This document shows, piece after piece, positions 34,956-44,100 of a DNA stretch of 64,000 nucleotides (position 1 is its first letter; each line of letters opens with the position of its first letter). This DNA is from Corynebacterium afermentans subsp. afermentans. GTDB taxonomy: Bacteria; Actinomycetota; Actinomycetes; Mycobacteriales; Mycobacteriaceae. A program made the position numbers and the translations under genes. Location: positions 1,364,001-1,428,000 of the forward strand of contig NZ_CP046606.1 in assembly GCF_030408355.1 (NCBI RefSeq), in the 5' to 3' direction. Below the pieces are notes generated by a model that did no database searches, was not told where the DNA came from, and was given only the letters and a program-made list of their open reading frames with translations.

Positions 34956-35605
34956 TGCCCCCGCGATCGATCAGCAGCAAAAACGATGGAGTCGAGTCCC
35001 TCCTGCAGATCTTCGTCCATGCCGGCGGCATCCATGGACCGCTTCGCGAATGAGGCCAGGACCGACAGGCTGCCGGACGAGTCGATGCGCTCGAGCTCAT
35101 TGATCGTCGCGACCCGGTTCTCCGGGAGTAGCATGCTTTCCGGGTCATAGAAATCAAGCTGTGTCCGCCAGAACTCCAGCGGGTCAGTCAATCCTTCGCG
35201 CAGGTCGGCACTGCTGTCGGGGATGTCTTGCATGTAGAGTAGCTGGCTCATTTTGCGGTGCTCCCTACCCTCGTTCGAGGTATCCAAGGCGCACACGTAT
35301 GTGCCACCGAGACCGTAGTCGTTCGAACGAACCGTTAGTGTTCCATGAGCCGACAGGCGTTGTCCGATCTGTACATCTTGGTCTTTAAACGTGCTTGTTG
35401 TGTGCACGACACAACCCTCGAAAACCTGATTGGCAATGATCGGGAACGCGCCAACAACTCGATACAGCGGGCAGCCGTTGGCGTCTGTCTTTTGTTCATC
35501 AGTGCGCTTGCCATCCTTGTATTCATAGGCAGGGGTTTGGCTCAGCGAGTCGCGCAAGCACACCAGGTCGTACTTACCAGGAAAACTCAATGAGTAGACG
35601 CTCAT
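34952..35605 (-). CDS. Unknown island protein, possibly ssDNA-binding (OB-fold-like N-terminus)
   Basis: 217 residues with an excellent AAGGAGG site. The first 100 residues include the pattern EYKDGKRTDEQKTDANGCPLY, which resembles the beta-rich DNA-binding proteins of actinobacterial plasmids and integrative elements (E...DGxRTDxxGxPLW). The rest is acidic and helical, ending in a charged tail. No firm family. It is transcribed towards the helicase gene and coupled to a 43-residue membrane peptide. Composition is lower in GC than its neighbours and the gene has no place in the conserved order, so it was probably acquired. Confidence 0.55.
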   Translation of the reverse strand: MSVYSLSFPGKYDLVCLRDSLSQTPAYEYKDGKRTDEQKTDANGCPLYRVVGAFPIIANQVFEGCVVHTTSTFKDQDVQIGQRLSAHGTLTVRSNDYGLGGTYVCALDTSNEGREHRKMSQLLYMQDIPDSSADLREGLTDPLEFWRTQLDFYDPESMLLPENRVATINELERIDSSGSLSVLASFAKRSMDAAGMDEDLQEGLDSIVFAADRSRGQ

Positions 35606-35880
35606 TGCGCTACCTCCTTTCGCTAGGGGTCGTCTTATCCCCTCGAATCGAGAGCTCGACTCAGAATCGAGGGATTCAGGCGACCCAATTTGTCTTGTAG
35701 CTCCCGCGTTCAGCGATCAAACATCATCATGGGAGGCTGCTCTTCAGCAACAAATTCGACGCTATCCGGCCAAAATAGATTTGAACAGGAACCACAATCC
35801 TCGGGCACACAGGTACGCGCATGCCTTAAGGCACCCCCTATACTTCCAATGTAGAGTGATTTACGACACAGGAGATTGTT

Positions 35881-36375
35881 ATGCCTAAAAAACACCGTGA
35901 TGGAATCCGCCTACTCACCCAACAAGGTCTCACCGAAGCCCAAGCCAAACGCGAGATCAAAGAGAGCAATGAGGACTGGGCCTGGATACAGACCTGGTTC
36001 CATAAAAAAATCGAAAACATGACACGACCAGGCGCTATAGATAACTACGTTAGTTCGCTCCGCAACAGCCGCAGCATCACTAAAACGACACTCAAAGTCG
36101 ACATCAGCACAGAGCTTTACAATCTGATCAACCTTTTATCTTGCAACTGGCCCACAACACATAAATCAGCGGTACTGACGAAGCAAAAAATCGTTGAGCT
36201 ACTCCTTACTCACTACCTCACCGACCACACAGACGAGGCCATTGACGTTCTCACACGACACCTAGAGCAGATCGACAACTGGCACAAGGCAACCCGAGCG
36301 CATCAATCCGGGTATAGAACACCCGAGGACGATCGAGAAAAACCACTCGGTTCAGAATACGACCGTCCAGAATAA
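35881..36375 (+). CDS. Unknown protein with a ribbon-helix-helix-like segment
   Basis: 164 residues with AGGAG ahead of the ATG and a TATACT -10 candidate (35839-35844). The middle, TKTTLKVDISTELYNLINLL followed by a helix TKQKIVELLLTHYL, has the strand-helix-helix pattern of CopG/ParG DNA-binding proteins. N- and C-terminal parts are polar and have no match I can name. Codon use and AT content are higher than in neighbours. Such proteins often regulate plasmid copy number, partition or transfer. Confidence 0.55.
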   Translation: MPKKHRDGIRLLTQQGLTEAQAKREIKESNEDWAWIQTWFHKKIENMTRPGAIDNYVSSLRNSRSITKTTLKVDISTELYNLINLLSCNWPTTHKSAVLTKQKIVELLLTHYLTDHTDEAIDVLTRHLEQIDNWHKATRAHQSGYRTPEDDREKPLGSEYDRPE

Positions 36376-36549
36376 AATGTCCGATAATGGATACTATGTT
36401 CGGCTCCCCTATTCCCCCAGCATACAGCCACACACCACGGACTACACCCCGAAACACCCCACTGCACCACCTAATGCACCACCTCACTACACCACATGCG
36501 GCAGCATGGTGCGACTAGTACACAGCACTACACCACTACCATTGCACAC

Positions 36550-37039
36550 ATGGACGACCGCCTCAACCAACTACTCACCATCGCTGAAGCAGCCAGGCTC
36601 ACCGGCGTCGCCAAACCACCATCACCCCGCGCGAAAGGACGCGGAGAATTCCCCCGAGCCCAGCAAAAACAAGGAACCTGGTACATCCCCATCGGCGACC
36701 TCATTACCAGCGGACGACTCGACACCATCACCCACAACCCCCGAAACCCGCACCAGTGCAACCAGCGCACAAGACCACCAAAATCTAGTGCACGCACTAG
36801 AACTAGAAAAACAACGCGCACACTACGCCGAACAACAACTGCACCAGGCTCAGCAACTCATCCAAGCCAAACAAGACACCATCGAAGCACTCAAAACAAC
36901 TATCCACGCACTAGAAATCACCCCACAAAAACAACTCACCGTCCAAGAAGTAACCCCCCGACCCCGAAACCGAGCCCAAGAACCCACCAACAACAGGCAC
37001 AGCCCCCTACAACGCCTCAGCCAATGGCTCGAAAAATGA
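36550..37039 (+). pseudogene. Frameshifted helix-turn-helix/coiled-coil gene of plasmid type
   Basis: The frame opening at ATG 36550 reads MDDRLNQLLTIAEAARLTG... and GTWYIPIGDLITSGRLD, a MerR/excisionase-like DNA-binding segment. About 36735-36745 the sensible protein continues in the +1 frame, with TSATSAQDHQNLVHALELEK, a long coiled coil and a stop at 37039. Removing one C from the CCCCC run there restores one frame of about 160 residues. A TACCAT hexamer (36537-36542) seven bases before the ATG suggests a leaderless start. The break may be a real mutation, a sequencing error in the homopolymer, or a programmed shift. Confidence 0.6.
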
Positions 37040-37060
37040 AGATTCTCAGCTCAATACCCT

Positions 37061-37111
37061 CTACGTAAAGCAGTGCCCCCCAACAACAGTCGGGGGCACT
37101 GCTTTACGTAG
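37061..37111. repeat. Perfect 20-bp inverted repeat in the island
   Basis: Arms 37061-37080 (CTACGTAAAGCAGTG...) and 37092-37111 match without error around an 11-base loop. It follows the frameshifted gene and precedes the 3' end of the small membrane gene on the other strand. No T-run, so simple termination is not assured; it could be a terminator of both, or a leftover replication or recombination structure. Confidence 0.7.
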
Positions 37112-37128
37112 GAAATACGCGCAAGACT

Positions 37129-37269
37129 TTAGTTACGCTTGGTTTCCCTAGCCTCGTCAATTAACGTGCTCTTGTTTTCAACAGGTTTACTACGGAAGAT
37201 AGCCCGAACTACATATGCAACCAGGATTATGGGAATCAAGGATGCTATTAAGCTCGCGATAACAACCAT
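37129..37269 (-). CDS. Small 46-residue single-pass membrane protein
   Basis: ATG at 37269 with AGGTGA seven bases before it, stop TAA at 37129-37131. The sequence starts MVVIASLIASLIPIILVAYV, one clear membrane helix (2-24), then a charged tail (RAIFRSKP...DEARETKRN). Such layout fits a small membrane protein with a cytoplasmic tail. No homologue recognised. It lies between the island hairpin and the FAD oxidoreductase gene, which is divergent. Confidence 0.55.
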   Translation of the reverse strand: MVVIASLIASLIPIILVAYVVRAIFRSKPVENKSTLIDEARETKRN

Positions 37270-37516
37270 TATCTTTCACCTGATCCTTCCAATGATTTAG
37301 ATTGATCAGTCTACTTCTTAATCGTGATACACGCCTTATTGGACCATTCTCCGTCAACCTTAGAGCGGCCGCATACTTGCGACTGATCTTTAAGATCGCG
37401 CTTTATATTGAACCAAGCCCAAGAAGCAGGTTGAAAAAGTTAAGACTGAGTCTACTACGGCGTCTACATGACGCAACAAGTGCTGACTCCGCGTGTATCT
37501 GTGAGGAGGAACACAC

Positions 37517-38764
37517 GTGACCCGCACTATCGTCGTCGGGGCCGGCATGACGGGCCTCGCCACCGCGTGGCACCTACAGGAGTACGGACATGAGGTGGAG
37601 GTGCTGGAACGCATCGATGTCGCCGCCGGCTCTTCTTGGGGCAACGCTGGATGGCTCGCACCAGGAAAAACGATCCCCCTGGCCAACTCGAGCTTGTGGG
37701 CGTACGGGCCCACAGCGCTCTTTGACAAGCACGCCGCTCTTGATGTGCCTGTGCGCATCGACCCGAAGCTGTGGCGCTTCTGTGCGAACTTCATGGCGCA
37801 CGCCACCGGCCGCGCCTGGGACAAGACGATGGCGGGTCTGACCCAGGCAGATCTTGCTGCCTTGGCGGCATACGACGAGCTTGAGGCAGGCGGAGTGAAT
37901 GCGTCCACTACCGAGGGGCCGTTCATCATCGGTTTCGAGAACGAAGGCAAAGCCGCCGGCTTCCTGAAGGAGGTCGAAGGGGCGCAACGTCACGGCCAGG
38001 ACATCCCCTTCGAGCAGATCACGCTTGACGACGCCCGAGCAGACGCGCCGATGCTTACCGACAAAGTCGGGGCAACATACCGCATGGGCGGACAGCGCTT
38101 CATCGAACCAGGGCCATACTGCCAGGCTGTCGCTGATTCGATCGTCCAGCGCGGCGGTACCATCACCACGGGTGCGGAGGTCGTGGAGGTCACCTCCACC
38201 CGCACACCCGCGGTCAAACTCGCTACCGGTGAGCGGCTGCACGCCGACAACGTGGTACTTGCCACCGGCGCGTGGCTTCCTAAGTTGGCGAAGGTCCTGG
38301 GAGTGACCACCCTCGTCCAGGCCGGCCGAGGGTACTCCTTCTCCGTAGAGACCGAAGAACCCGCCACGTGCCCGGTGTATCTGCCGGACCCGAAGATCGC
38401 CTGCACCCCGTACCAGGGCCGGTTCCGCATCGCCGGCACAATGGAGTTCCGCGGACCCGACGAGCCATTCCAGCCTGGCCGCGTGGCGTCGATGATCCAC
38501 ACGACGAAACCGTTCTTCCGTGGCATCCACTGGGACGACCGGCAGGACGAGTGGGTGGGATCACGCCCGGTCACCCCGGACGGCCTGCCGCTCGTTGGTG
38601 CTACCAAGGCACCGAACGTCTACACCAACGGCGGCCACGGCATGTGGGGCATCATTCTCGGTCCGCTGTCCGGGAAGATGCTGGCGAAGCAGATCGAGAC
38701 CGGCGAGGTGGACGAGACAATCGCGCCGTTCGATCCGCTGCGCGGCCCCTTCGGCGGCCTGTAG
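37517..38764 (+). CDS. FAD-dependent D-amino-acid dehydrogenase/oxidase-like protein
   Basis: 415 residues from a GTG with GAGGAGGA upstream. The Rossmann FAD motif VVGAGMTGLATAWHL is at the N-terminus, and the DAO-family C-terminal motif is PDGLPLVGATKAPNVYTNGGHGMWG. The size and the GNAGWLAPGKTIPL segment resemble DadA-type D-amino-acid dehydrogenases, which pass electrons to the respiratory chain. Substrate not determined. It stands between the island and ahpD, and is followed by a strong terminator. Confidence 0.8.
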   Translation: MTRTIVVGAGMTGLATAWHLQEYGHEVEVLERIDVAAGSSWGNAGWLAPGKTIPLANSSLWAYGPTALFDKHAALDVPVRIDPKLWRFCANFMAHATGRAWDKTMAGLTQADLAALAAYDELEAGGVNASTTEGPFIIGFENEGKAAGFLKEVEGAQRHGQDIPFEQITLDDARADAPMLTDKVGATYRMGGQRFIEPGPYCQAVADSIVQRGGTITTGAEVVEVTSTRTPAVKLATGERLHADNVVLATGAWLPKLAKVLGVTTLVQAGRGYSFSVETEEPATCPVYLPDPKIACTPYQGRFRIAGTMEFRGPDEPFQPGRVASMIHTTKPFFRGIHWDDRQDEWVGSRPVTPDGLPLVGATKAPNVYTNGGHGMWGIILGPLSGKMLAKQIETGEVDETIAPFDPLRGPFGGL

Positions 38765-38793
38765 CCCACCGCTCCCGCGACGCCCATAGCAGC

Positions 38794-38833
38794 AAAAACC
38801 TCCGGCCAGGAGGGTTCCTGGCCGGAGGTTTTC
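38794..38833. terminator. Bidirectional terminator between the FAD oxidoreductase and ahpD
   Basis: A perfect 17-bp stem (38795-38811 with 38816-38832; core CCTCCGGCCAGGA) with a four-base loop GGGT, A-run on the left and T-run on the right. Confidence 0.92.
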
Positions 38834-38852
38834 AACGTCGATAGGCTACTGC

Positions 38853-39377
38853 CTAGCGGGCGTCCTCGATGGTGATAGCCTGAGCCACCGCTTGGACGAC
38901 GCCAGCGACCTTGACGGTCTCCCAGACCTGCTCCTTGGTCACGCCTTCCTCGCGGACGGTGTTCGCGTGCGCCACGGCACAGTGCTCGCAACCGTTGATG
39001 GCGGAAACAGCGAGCGACCACAGTTCGAAGTCGGCCTTTTCCACGCCCGGCTTCGAGATGATGTTCATGCGAAGGCCAAACTTCACGTTGGCGTAATCGT
39101 CGCCGAGCCAGCCCTTGGTGCGGTAGGCGACGTTGTTCATTGCCATGACGGTGGCGGCACCGTACGCGGCCTCCACGGCCTCCTCGGAGAGGTGCTCCTT
39201 GGCTTCCTCAGCGATTTCGGCGATGACCTTCGCGTTGCGGGTCGCGGCCGCGGATGCGAGAAGAGCGCCCCAGAGCTGCTGCTCGCTGAGCTCGGTGGAG
39301 CGGGTCAGCGAACCGAGGTTGAGCTTCTGATCCTTCGCGTATTCGGGCAGTGCGCCGCGCAGACTCTCAATGGACAT
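38853..39377 (-). CDS. ahpD: Alkyl hydroperoxide reductase AhpD
   Basis: 174 residues. The active-site CEHC pair is at Cys130 and Cys133 with His137 (CEHCAVAHA), plus the conserved Glu upstream. AhpD passes electrons from dihydrolipoamide systems to AhpC, and also reduces peroxides itself. Start supported by AAAGGAGAAC. It lies 38 bases after ahpC and is probably cotranscribed from the ahpC promoter under OxyR. Confidence 0.95.
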   Translation of the reverse strand: MSIESLRGALPEYAKDQKLNLGSLTRSTELSEQQLWGALLASAAATRNAKVIAEIAEEAKEHLSEEAVEAAYGAATVMAMNNVAYRTKGWLGDDYANVKFGLRMNIISKPGVEKADFELWSLAVSAINGCEHCAVAHANTVREEGVTKEQVWETVKVAGVVQAVAQAITIEDAR

Positions 39378-39415
39378 CGTGTTCTCCTTTGGCGGACGGG
39401 GTTAACTAACAGGCT

Positions 39416-40012
39416 CTACTTCAGGGACTCCTGGACCACGGCCATCTTGTCGATGTTCTTGGTCGGGTCATTCTTCTGCCAATCGCAGGCGCAGACTTCC
39501 TCGGACTGCAGTGCGTCGAGCACTCGCAGAACCTCGTCAACGTTGCGGCCGACAGCGTCCGGGGTGACGGAGACGAACTGGATGATGCCGTCCGGGTCGA
39601 TGATGAAGGTTGCGCGGTCGCACACACCGTCAGCGTTCTCGACACCAAGAGCGCGGATCAGGTCGTGGCGGACGTCAGCGAACATCGGGAACGGGACGTC
39701 CAGCAGTTCCTCGTGGGTCGCGCGCCAGTTGAAGTGGGAGTACTCGTTGTCGGTGGAGCCGCCGAGCACCTGGGTGTCGCGGTCCTCGAACTCCTCGTTG
39801 AGCTTGCCGAATGCGGCGATCTCGGTCGGGCAGACGAAGGTGAAGTCCTTCGGGTAGAAGAAGACGATCTTCCACTTGCCCTCGTACTTATCCAGCGACA
39901 CGTTCTCGAAGTAATCGTCCGGGGAAGCAGCGTTCGCCTCCTTCAGGTTGCCGCCCTTCAGCGCGACGAGGTCGAATTCCGGGAAACGCTCTCCAACAGT
40001 CATGATCGGCAT
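39416..40012 (-). CDS. ahpC: Alkyl hydroperoxide reductase AhpC (2-Cys peroxiredoxin)
   Basis: 198 residues from ATG 40012 (TGGAGGAA upstream); a further ATG nine codons earlier lacks a good site. Peroxidatic Cys61 in FTFVCPTEI and resolving cysteines Cys174/Cys176 in EEVCACDW are present. It reduces hydrogen and organic peroxides, and AhpD probably recycles it. The gene is divergent from oxyR, the classic arrangement for OxyR control. Confidence 0.96.
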   Translation of the reverse strand: MPIMTVGERFPEFDLVALKGGNLKEANAASPDDYFENVSLDKYEGKWKIVFFYPKDFTFVCPTEIAAFGKLNEEFEDRDTQVLGGSTDNEYSHFNWRATHEELLDVPFPMFADVRHDLIRALGVENADGVCDRATFIIDPDGIIQFVSVTPDAVGRNVDEVLRVLDALQSEEVCACDWQKNDPTKNIDKMAVVQESLK

Positions 40013-40103
40013 AGAAATTCCTCCAAAGAAACTGGTCAAAAGGATTTTTCAACGGACAGCAACCAGTATGACACAGATCGCTCCGGCTTTCAACGTAAAA
40101 ACT

Positions 40104-40126
40104 TATGAACTTCGTGTAGTTTCATA
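40104..40126. promoter_or_regulatory. Candidate OxyR-binding site between ahpC and oxyR
   Basis: TATGAAC (40104-40110) and GTTTCATA (40119-40126) form a dyad with LysR-type T-N11-A spacing, just upstream of the oxyR start at 40130. It could mediate both self-repression and ahpC regulation. Confidence 0.5.
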
Positions 40127-40129
40127 GGC

Positions 40130-41086
40130 ATGGCTAATCGAGAGTATAAACCGACGCTTGCTCAGCTCCGCACCTTTGTCACCGTCGCCGAGCAGAAGCA
40201 TTTCGTCTCCGCGGCGAACAAGCTCGGCATCTCGCAGCCCTCCCTTTCACAGGCGCTGGCTGCGTTGGAATCCGGCCTAGGCATCCAGCTCATCGAACGC
40301 TCCACCCGGCGCGTCATCGTCACCCCCACCGGCGAGGAGCTCCTCCCCTACGCCAAGGCCACGCTGGAGGCGGCGGACGCGTTCGTTGCGCAATCCCGCG
40401 GTGCCCTCGGGGTGCTGGCTGGCCCGCTCAACATCGGCGTGATCCCCACCATCGCGCCGTACATCCTGCCGTCGCTGTTGAAGCTCATCGAGGATGAGTT
40501 CCCGGACCTGGAGCCGCGAATTGTGGAAAACCAGACCGAAGAGCTGTTGCTGCGGCTTCGCGACGGCCAGATCGACGTCGCGGTACTCGCCACTCCAACC
40601 GACGCCACCGGGGTGTGTGAGATCCCGCTGTACGAAGAAGCCTTCGCCATCGTCACATCCCCCGACCATCCGGCGGCCGGGCGCGGGGATCTCGACCTCA
40701 ATGCGCTGAAAGACCTCGAACTACTGTTGCTTGACGACGGGCACTGCCTACGCGATCAGATTGTGGAACTGTGCAAGATTGCCGAGGTCAACCGCACCCC
40801 CGGCGCGCAGTCGGTGACGCGGGCCGCGTCGCTGACCACGGTGGTGCAGCTTGTGGTGGCCGGGCTCGGCTCCACGCTGGTGCCCGTCTCGGCCTTGTCC
40901 ACGGAGTGCGCGCGCCCCGGCCTCGCCATTGCCGCGTTCGGCCCCGGCGTGGATGCGAAGCGCACCGTCGGGCTGGTCATGCGGGCGTCCTCGCGACGCC
41001 GCCCGGAGTTTGAGCAGCTCGGCGAGTTGGTCTCCCGCGCGTTCGAGCAAGCGACGGAATCGAGCCGTAAGCTGCTGCCGCGCTAG
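40130..41086 (+). CDS. oxyR: Hydrogen-peroxide-responsive LysR-type regulator OxyR
   Basis: 318 residues. The N-terminal LysR winged helix (about 8-65, LGISQPSLSQALAALE) and the OxyR effector domain with the redox pair Cys206 and Cys215 (HCLRDQIVELC) are intact, at the positions used by corynebacterial OxyR. In C. glutamicum it represses peroxide genes and responds to H2O2. The divergent ahpC is a likely target, with katA, dps and ferritin elsewhere. Confidence 0.95.
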   Translation: MANREYKPTLAQLRTFVTVAEQKHFVSAANKLGISQPSLSQALAALESGLGIQLIERSTRRVIVTPTGEELLPYAKATLEAADAFVAQSRGALGVLAGPLNIGVIPTIAPYILPSLLKLIEDEFPDLEPRIVENQTEELLLRLRDGQIDVAVLATPTDATGVCEIPLYEEAFAIVTSPDHPAAGRGDLDLNALKDLELLLLDDGHCLRDQIVELCKIAEVNRTPGAQSVTRAASLTTVVQLVVAGLGSTLVPVSALSTECARPGLAIAAFGPGVDAKRTVGLVMRASSRRRPEFEQLGELVSRAFEQATESSRKLLPR

Positions 41087-41101
41087 ACTCACGCTCTGGT
41101 T

Positions 41102-44100
41102 ATGAATGAGCACGAATCCCCTACCTCACCTCCCACGAAACCGCAGTTGTACGAGGCGCTCGACGGCGTCCCGATCGCAGACGTGCGCAGGTTCCGCAGG
41201 CGCCTAAAAAACGCCAAATCCTCTGAGGCTTTGTCGGCGATTGGCGCGGACGTGGTCAAGGCGGAAGCTGCCGTCGCTAAGCGTGATGCCCGGATCCCCG
41301 AGATTGCGTACCCGGAGAACCTACCGGTGTCCGCGCGGCGCGAGGACATCATGGAGCTGGTGCGCGACAACCAGGTCGTGGTGATCGCTGGCGAAACCGG
41401 CTCCGGTAAGACCACCCAGATTCCGAAGATGCTGCTGGAGCTGGGACGCGGCCGCCGCGGCCTGATCGGCCACACGCAGCCGCGCAGGCTGGCCGCGCGC
41501 ACTGTGGCGGAGCGCATCGCCGACGAGCTGGGCCAAAACATCGGAGAATCCGTCGGCTACGCCATCCGCTTCGACGACCGCGTCTCCGAATCCACAGCGG
41601 TCAAGCTCATGACGGACGGCATCTTACTTGCGGAGATGCAGCGCGACAGGTTCTTAAACGCCTACGACACGATCATCATCGACGAGGCGCACGAGCGCTC
41701 GCTGAATATCGACTTTCTGCTCGGATACCTCAAGCGGCTGCTGCCGAAGCGCCCGGACCTGAAGGTGATTGTCACCTCCGCAACCATCGACCCGGAAGCG
41801 TTTGCGGAGCATTTCGCAGACGCCGAGGGCAACCCCGCGCCCATCATCGAGGTCTCCGGCCGCACTTACCCCGTGGAGATCCGCTACCGCCCGCTGGTGG
41901 AGCAGGTGCAGGGCAAAGACGGCTCCGTCAAGGAAGTCGACACCGACATGATCGACGGTGTGGTCGACGCTTGCAAGGAGCTCATGCGCGAGGGCGAAGG
42001 CGACATCTTGTGCTTCTTCGCCTCCGAGCGCGACATCCGCGACTGCATGGAGGCCATTGAAAAACAGCACTGGCGCGGCGTAGAGGTCGTGCCCCTGTTC
42101 GGCCGCCTGTCCAACGCGGAGCAGCACCGGGTCTTTGCCCCGCACTCCGGCCGGCGCATCGTGCTGTCCACCAACATCGCGGAAACCTCGCTGACCGTGC
42201 CGGGCATCCACTACGTGGTGGACACCGGCCTGGCGCGTATCTCGCGTTACTCCACGCGCACCAAGGTCCAGCGCCTGCCCATTGAGGAGATCTCCCAGGC
42301 CTCCGCAAACCAGCGCTCCGGCCGCTCCGGCCGTATCGCCGACGGCGTGGCCATCCGCCTGTACTCGGAGGACAACTTCGAAGCCCGCCCCGAGTTCACC
42401 GACCCGGAGATCCTGCGCACCAATCTGGCCTCCGTGGTGCTGCAGATGATCTCCCTGCGCTTGGGCGACATCAAAGATTTCCCCTTCATCCAGCCGCCGG
42501 ACCAGAAGGCCGTTCGCGACGGGTTGCTGCTCCTGCACGAGCTCGGCGCAATCTCGGACAAGGAACGCGGCGGCGCACCGGTGCTCACCGACGTGGGGCG
42601 CGACATCGCGCGTATCCCGGTGGACCCGAAGATGGCGCGCATGCTGGTGGAAGCCAACCGCCTCGGCGTGCTAGACGACGTCACCGTGATCGTGGCCAGC
42701 ATGACCATCCAGGACGTGCGCGAGCGCCCCCTGGAGTACCAGGCGCAGGCGGACCAGGCCCACGCCCGGTTCAAAGACGCAACATCGGACTTCCTGTCCT
42801 CGCTCAAGCTGTGGGACTACATCGGCGACTCGCGCGACGAGCTGTCCGGCAACGCCTTCCGCAAGCGTATGAAGCGCGAGTTCTTGCACTACATGCGCAT
42901 CCGCGAATGGTTCGACCTCGTGCGCCAGCTGCGCGACGTGGAACGCCAGCTGGGCTGGTCGCGCGCCGAGAATGTCGCGGGCGAGCGCGACGCCGACGCG
43001 ATCCACAAGTCGCTGCTGACGGGCTTGTTGTCCAACATCGGTGCCCGCGACGGCAATTCGAAGGAATTCCAGGGCGCACGCGGGACAAGGTTCTTGGTGT
43101 TCCCGGGGTCGTCGCTAAGCAAAAAGCCCCCGGAGTTCCTCATGGCGGCCGAACTCGTGGAAACCTCGCGCCTGTGGGCCCGCGACGTGGCCAAGATTCA
43201 GCCCGCCTGGGTGGAAGCTACTGCAGGCCAGCTGATGAAACACAGCTACTCCGAACCTGTGTGGTCTCGGAAGCGCTCGGCCGCAATGGTGCACCAGAAG
43301 TCGATGCTCTACGGCGTGACTATCGTGCGCGACCGGCTTGTGCCCTACCACCGCGTCGACGCCGAGGGCGCGCGCAACATGTTCATCCGCCACGCCCTTC
43401 TTGAAGGCGATTGGAACCGCCACCACCACTTCATCGACCACAACGAAGCCCTGCTCGCCGAGGCCGCTGAGGTGGAGGAAAAGGTGCGCCGCCGCGGCCT
43501 GGTGGTAGATGAGGACACCCTCTTCGAGTTCTACGACTCACGCCTGCCCAAGACCGTGACCACTGCCCGCCACTTCGATTCCTGGTGGAAGAAAAAGCGG
43601 GCTGAAGACAAGCACTACCTGGACTTCGACCCTGCCGCGCTTCTCGACGACGAAGGCGTGGATTCCTCCACCACCGCCTTCCCCGAGGTGTGGCGCCAGG
43701 GCTCTATCGATTACGCAGTGCGCTACAAGTTTGAGCCGGGCGATCCTTTCGACGGTGTGACCGTGGACGTGTCCGTGCCGCTTCTAGCCAACCTGCGGCC
43801 GGAGGGCTTTGACTGGCTGGTGCCGGGGCTGCGCTCGGAGCTGGCCGCGGAGTACATCCGCACACTGCCAAAGGCGTTACGCAAGACGGTTGTGCCGGCT
43901 CCCGACTTCGCTGAGCGTGCACTGGAGGCGATCCGGGAGAAGCAGGATGATGACGGCGCCAGTGAGGCTGATCTGCGCGAAACCCCGTTTGCCGAGGCAC
44001 TCGCGGACGCGCTGCACAGCATCGGCGGGCGCGGCATCAACGGCACCGACTTCAACCCGTCTGCGCTGCCCGAGCATCTGAAGGTGACCTTCGCCGCGAT

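Noticed and set aside
35710..35895. 61-residue minus-strand open frame before the ribbon-helix-helix-like gene
   Set aside because: It contains a CGSC pair and an MMMF end but has no ribosome site, and its start overlaps the promoter of the plus-strand gene. Not supported.
36377..36735. Upstream part of the second frame at the frameshifted gene
   Set aside because: Pro/Thr/His-rich with no structure. Only the part after about 36740 fits a protein (coiled coil), so the gene probably begins in the other frame at 36550.
2885..37111. CRISPR array or phage att site
   Set aside because: No regularly spaced direct repeats and no integrase. The only repeats are the palindromic pair, the tRNA block and the small repeats listed, none with CRISPR spacing.
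37302..37520. 72-residue plus-strand open frame before the FAD oxidoreductase
   Set aside because: No ribosome site, odd composition (LLRRLH...), and it overlaps the leader of the next gene and the promoter zone of the 46-residue gene.
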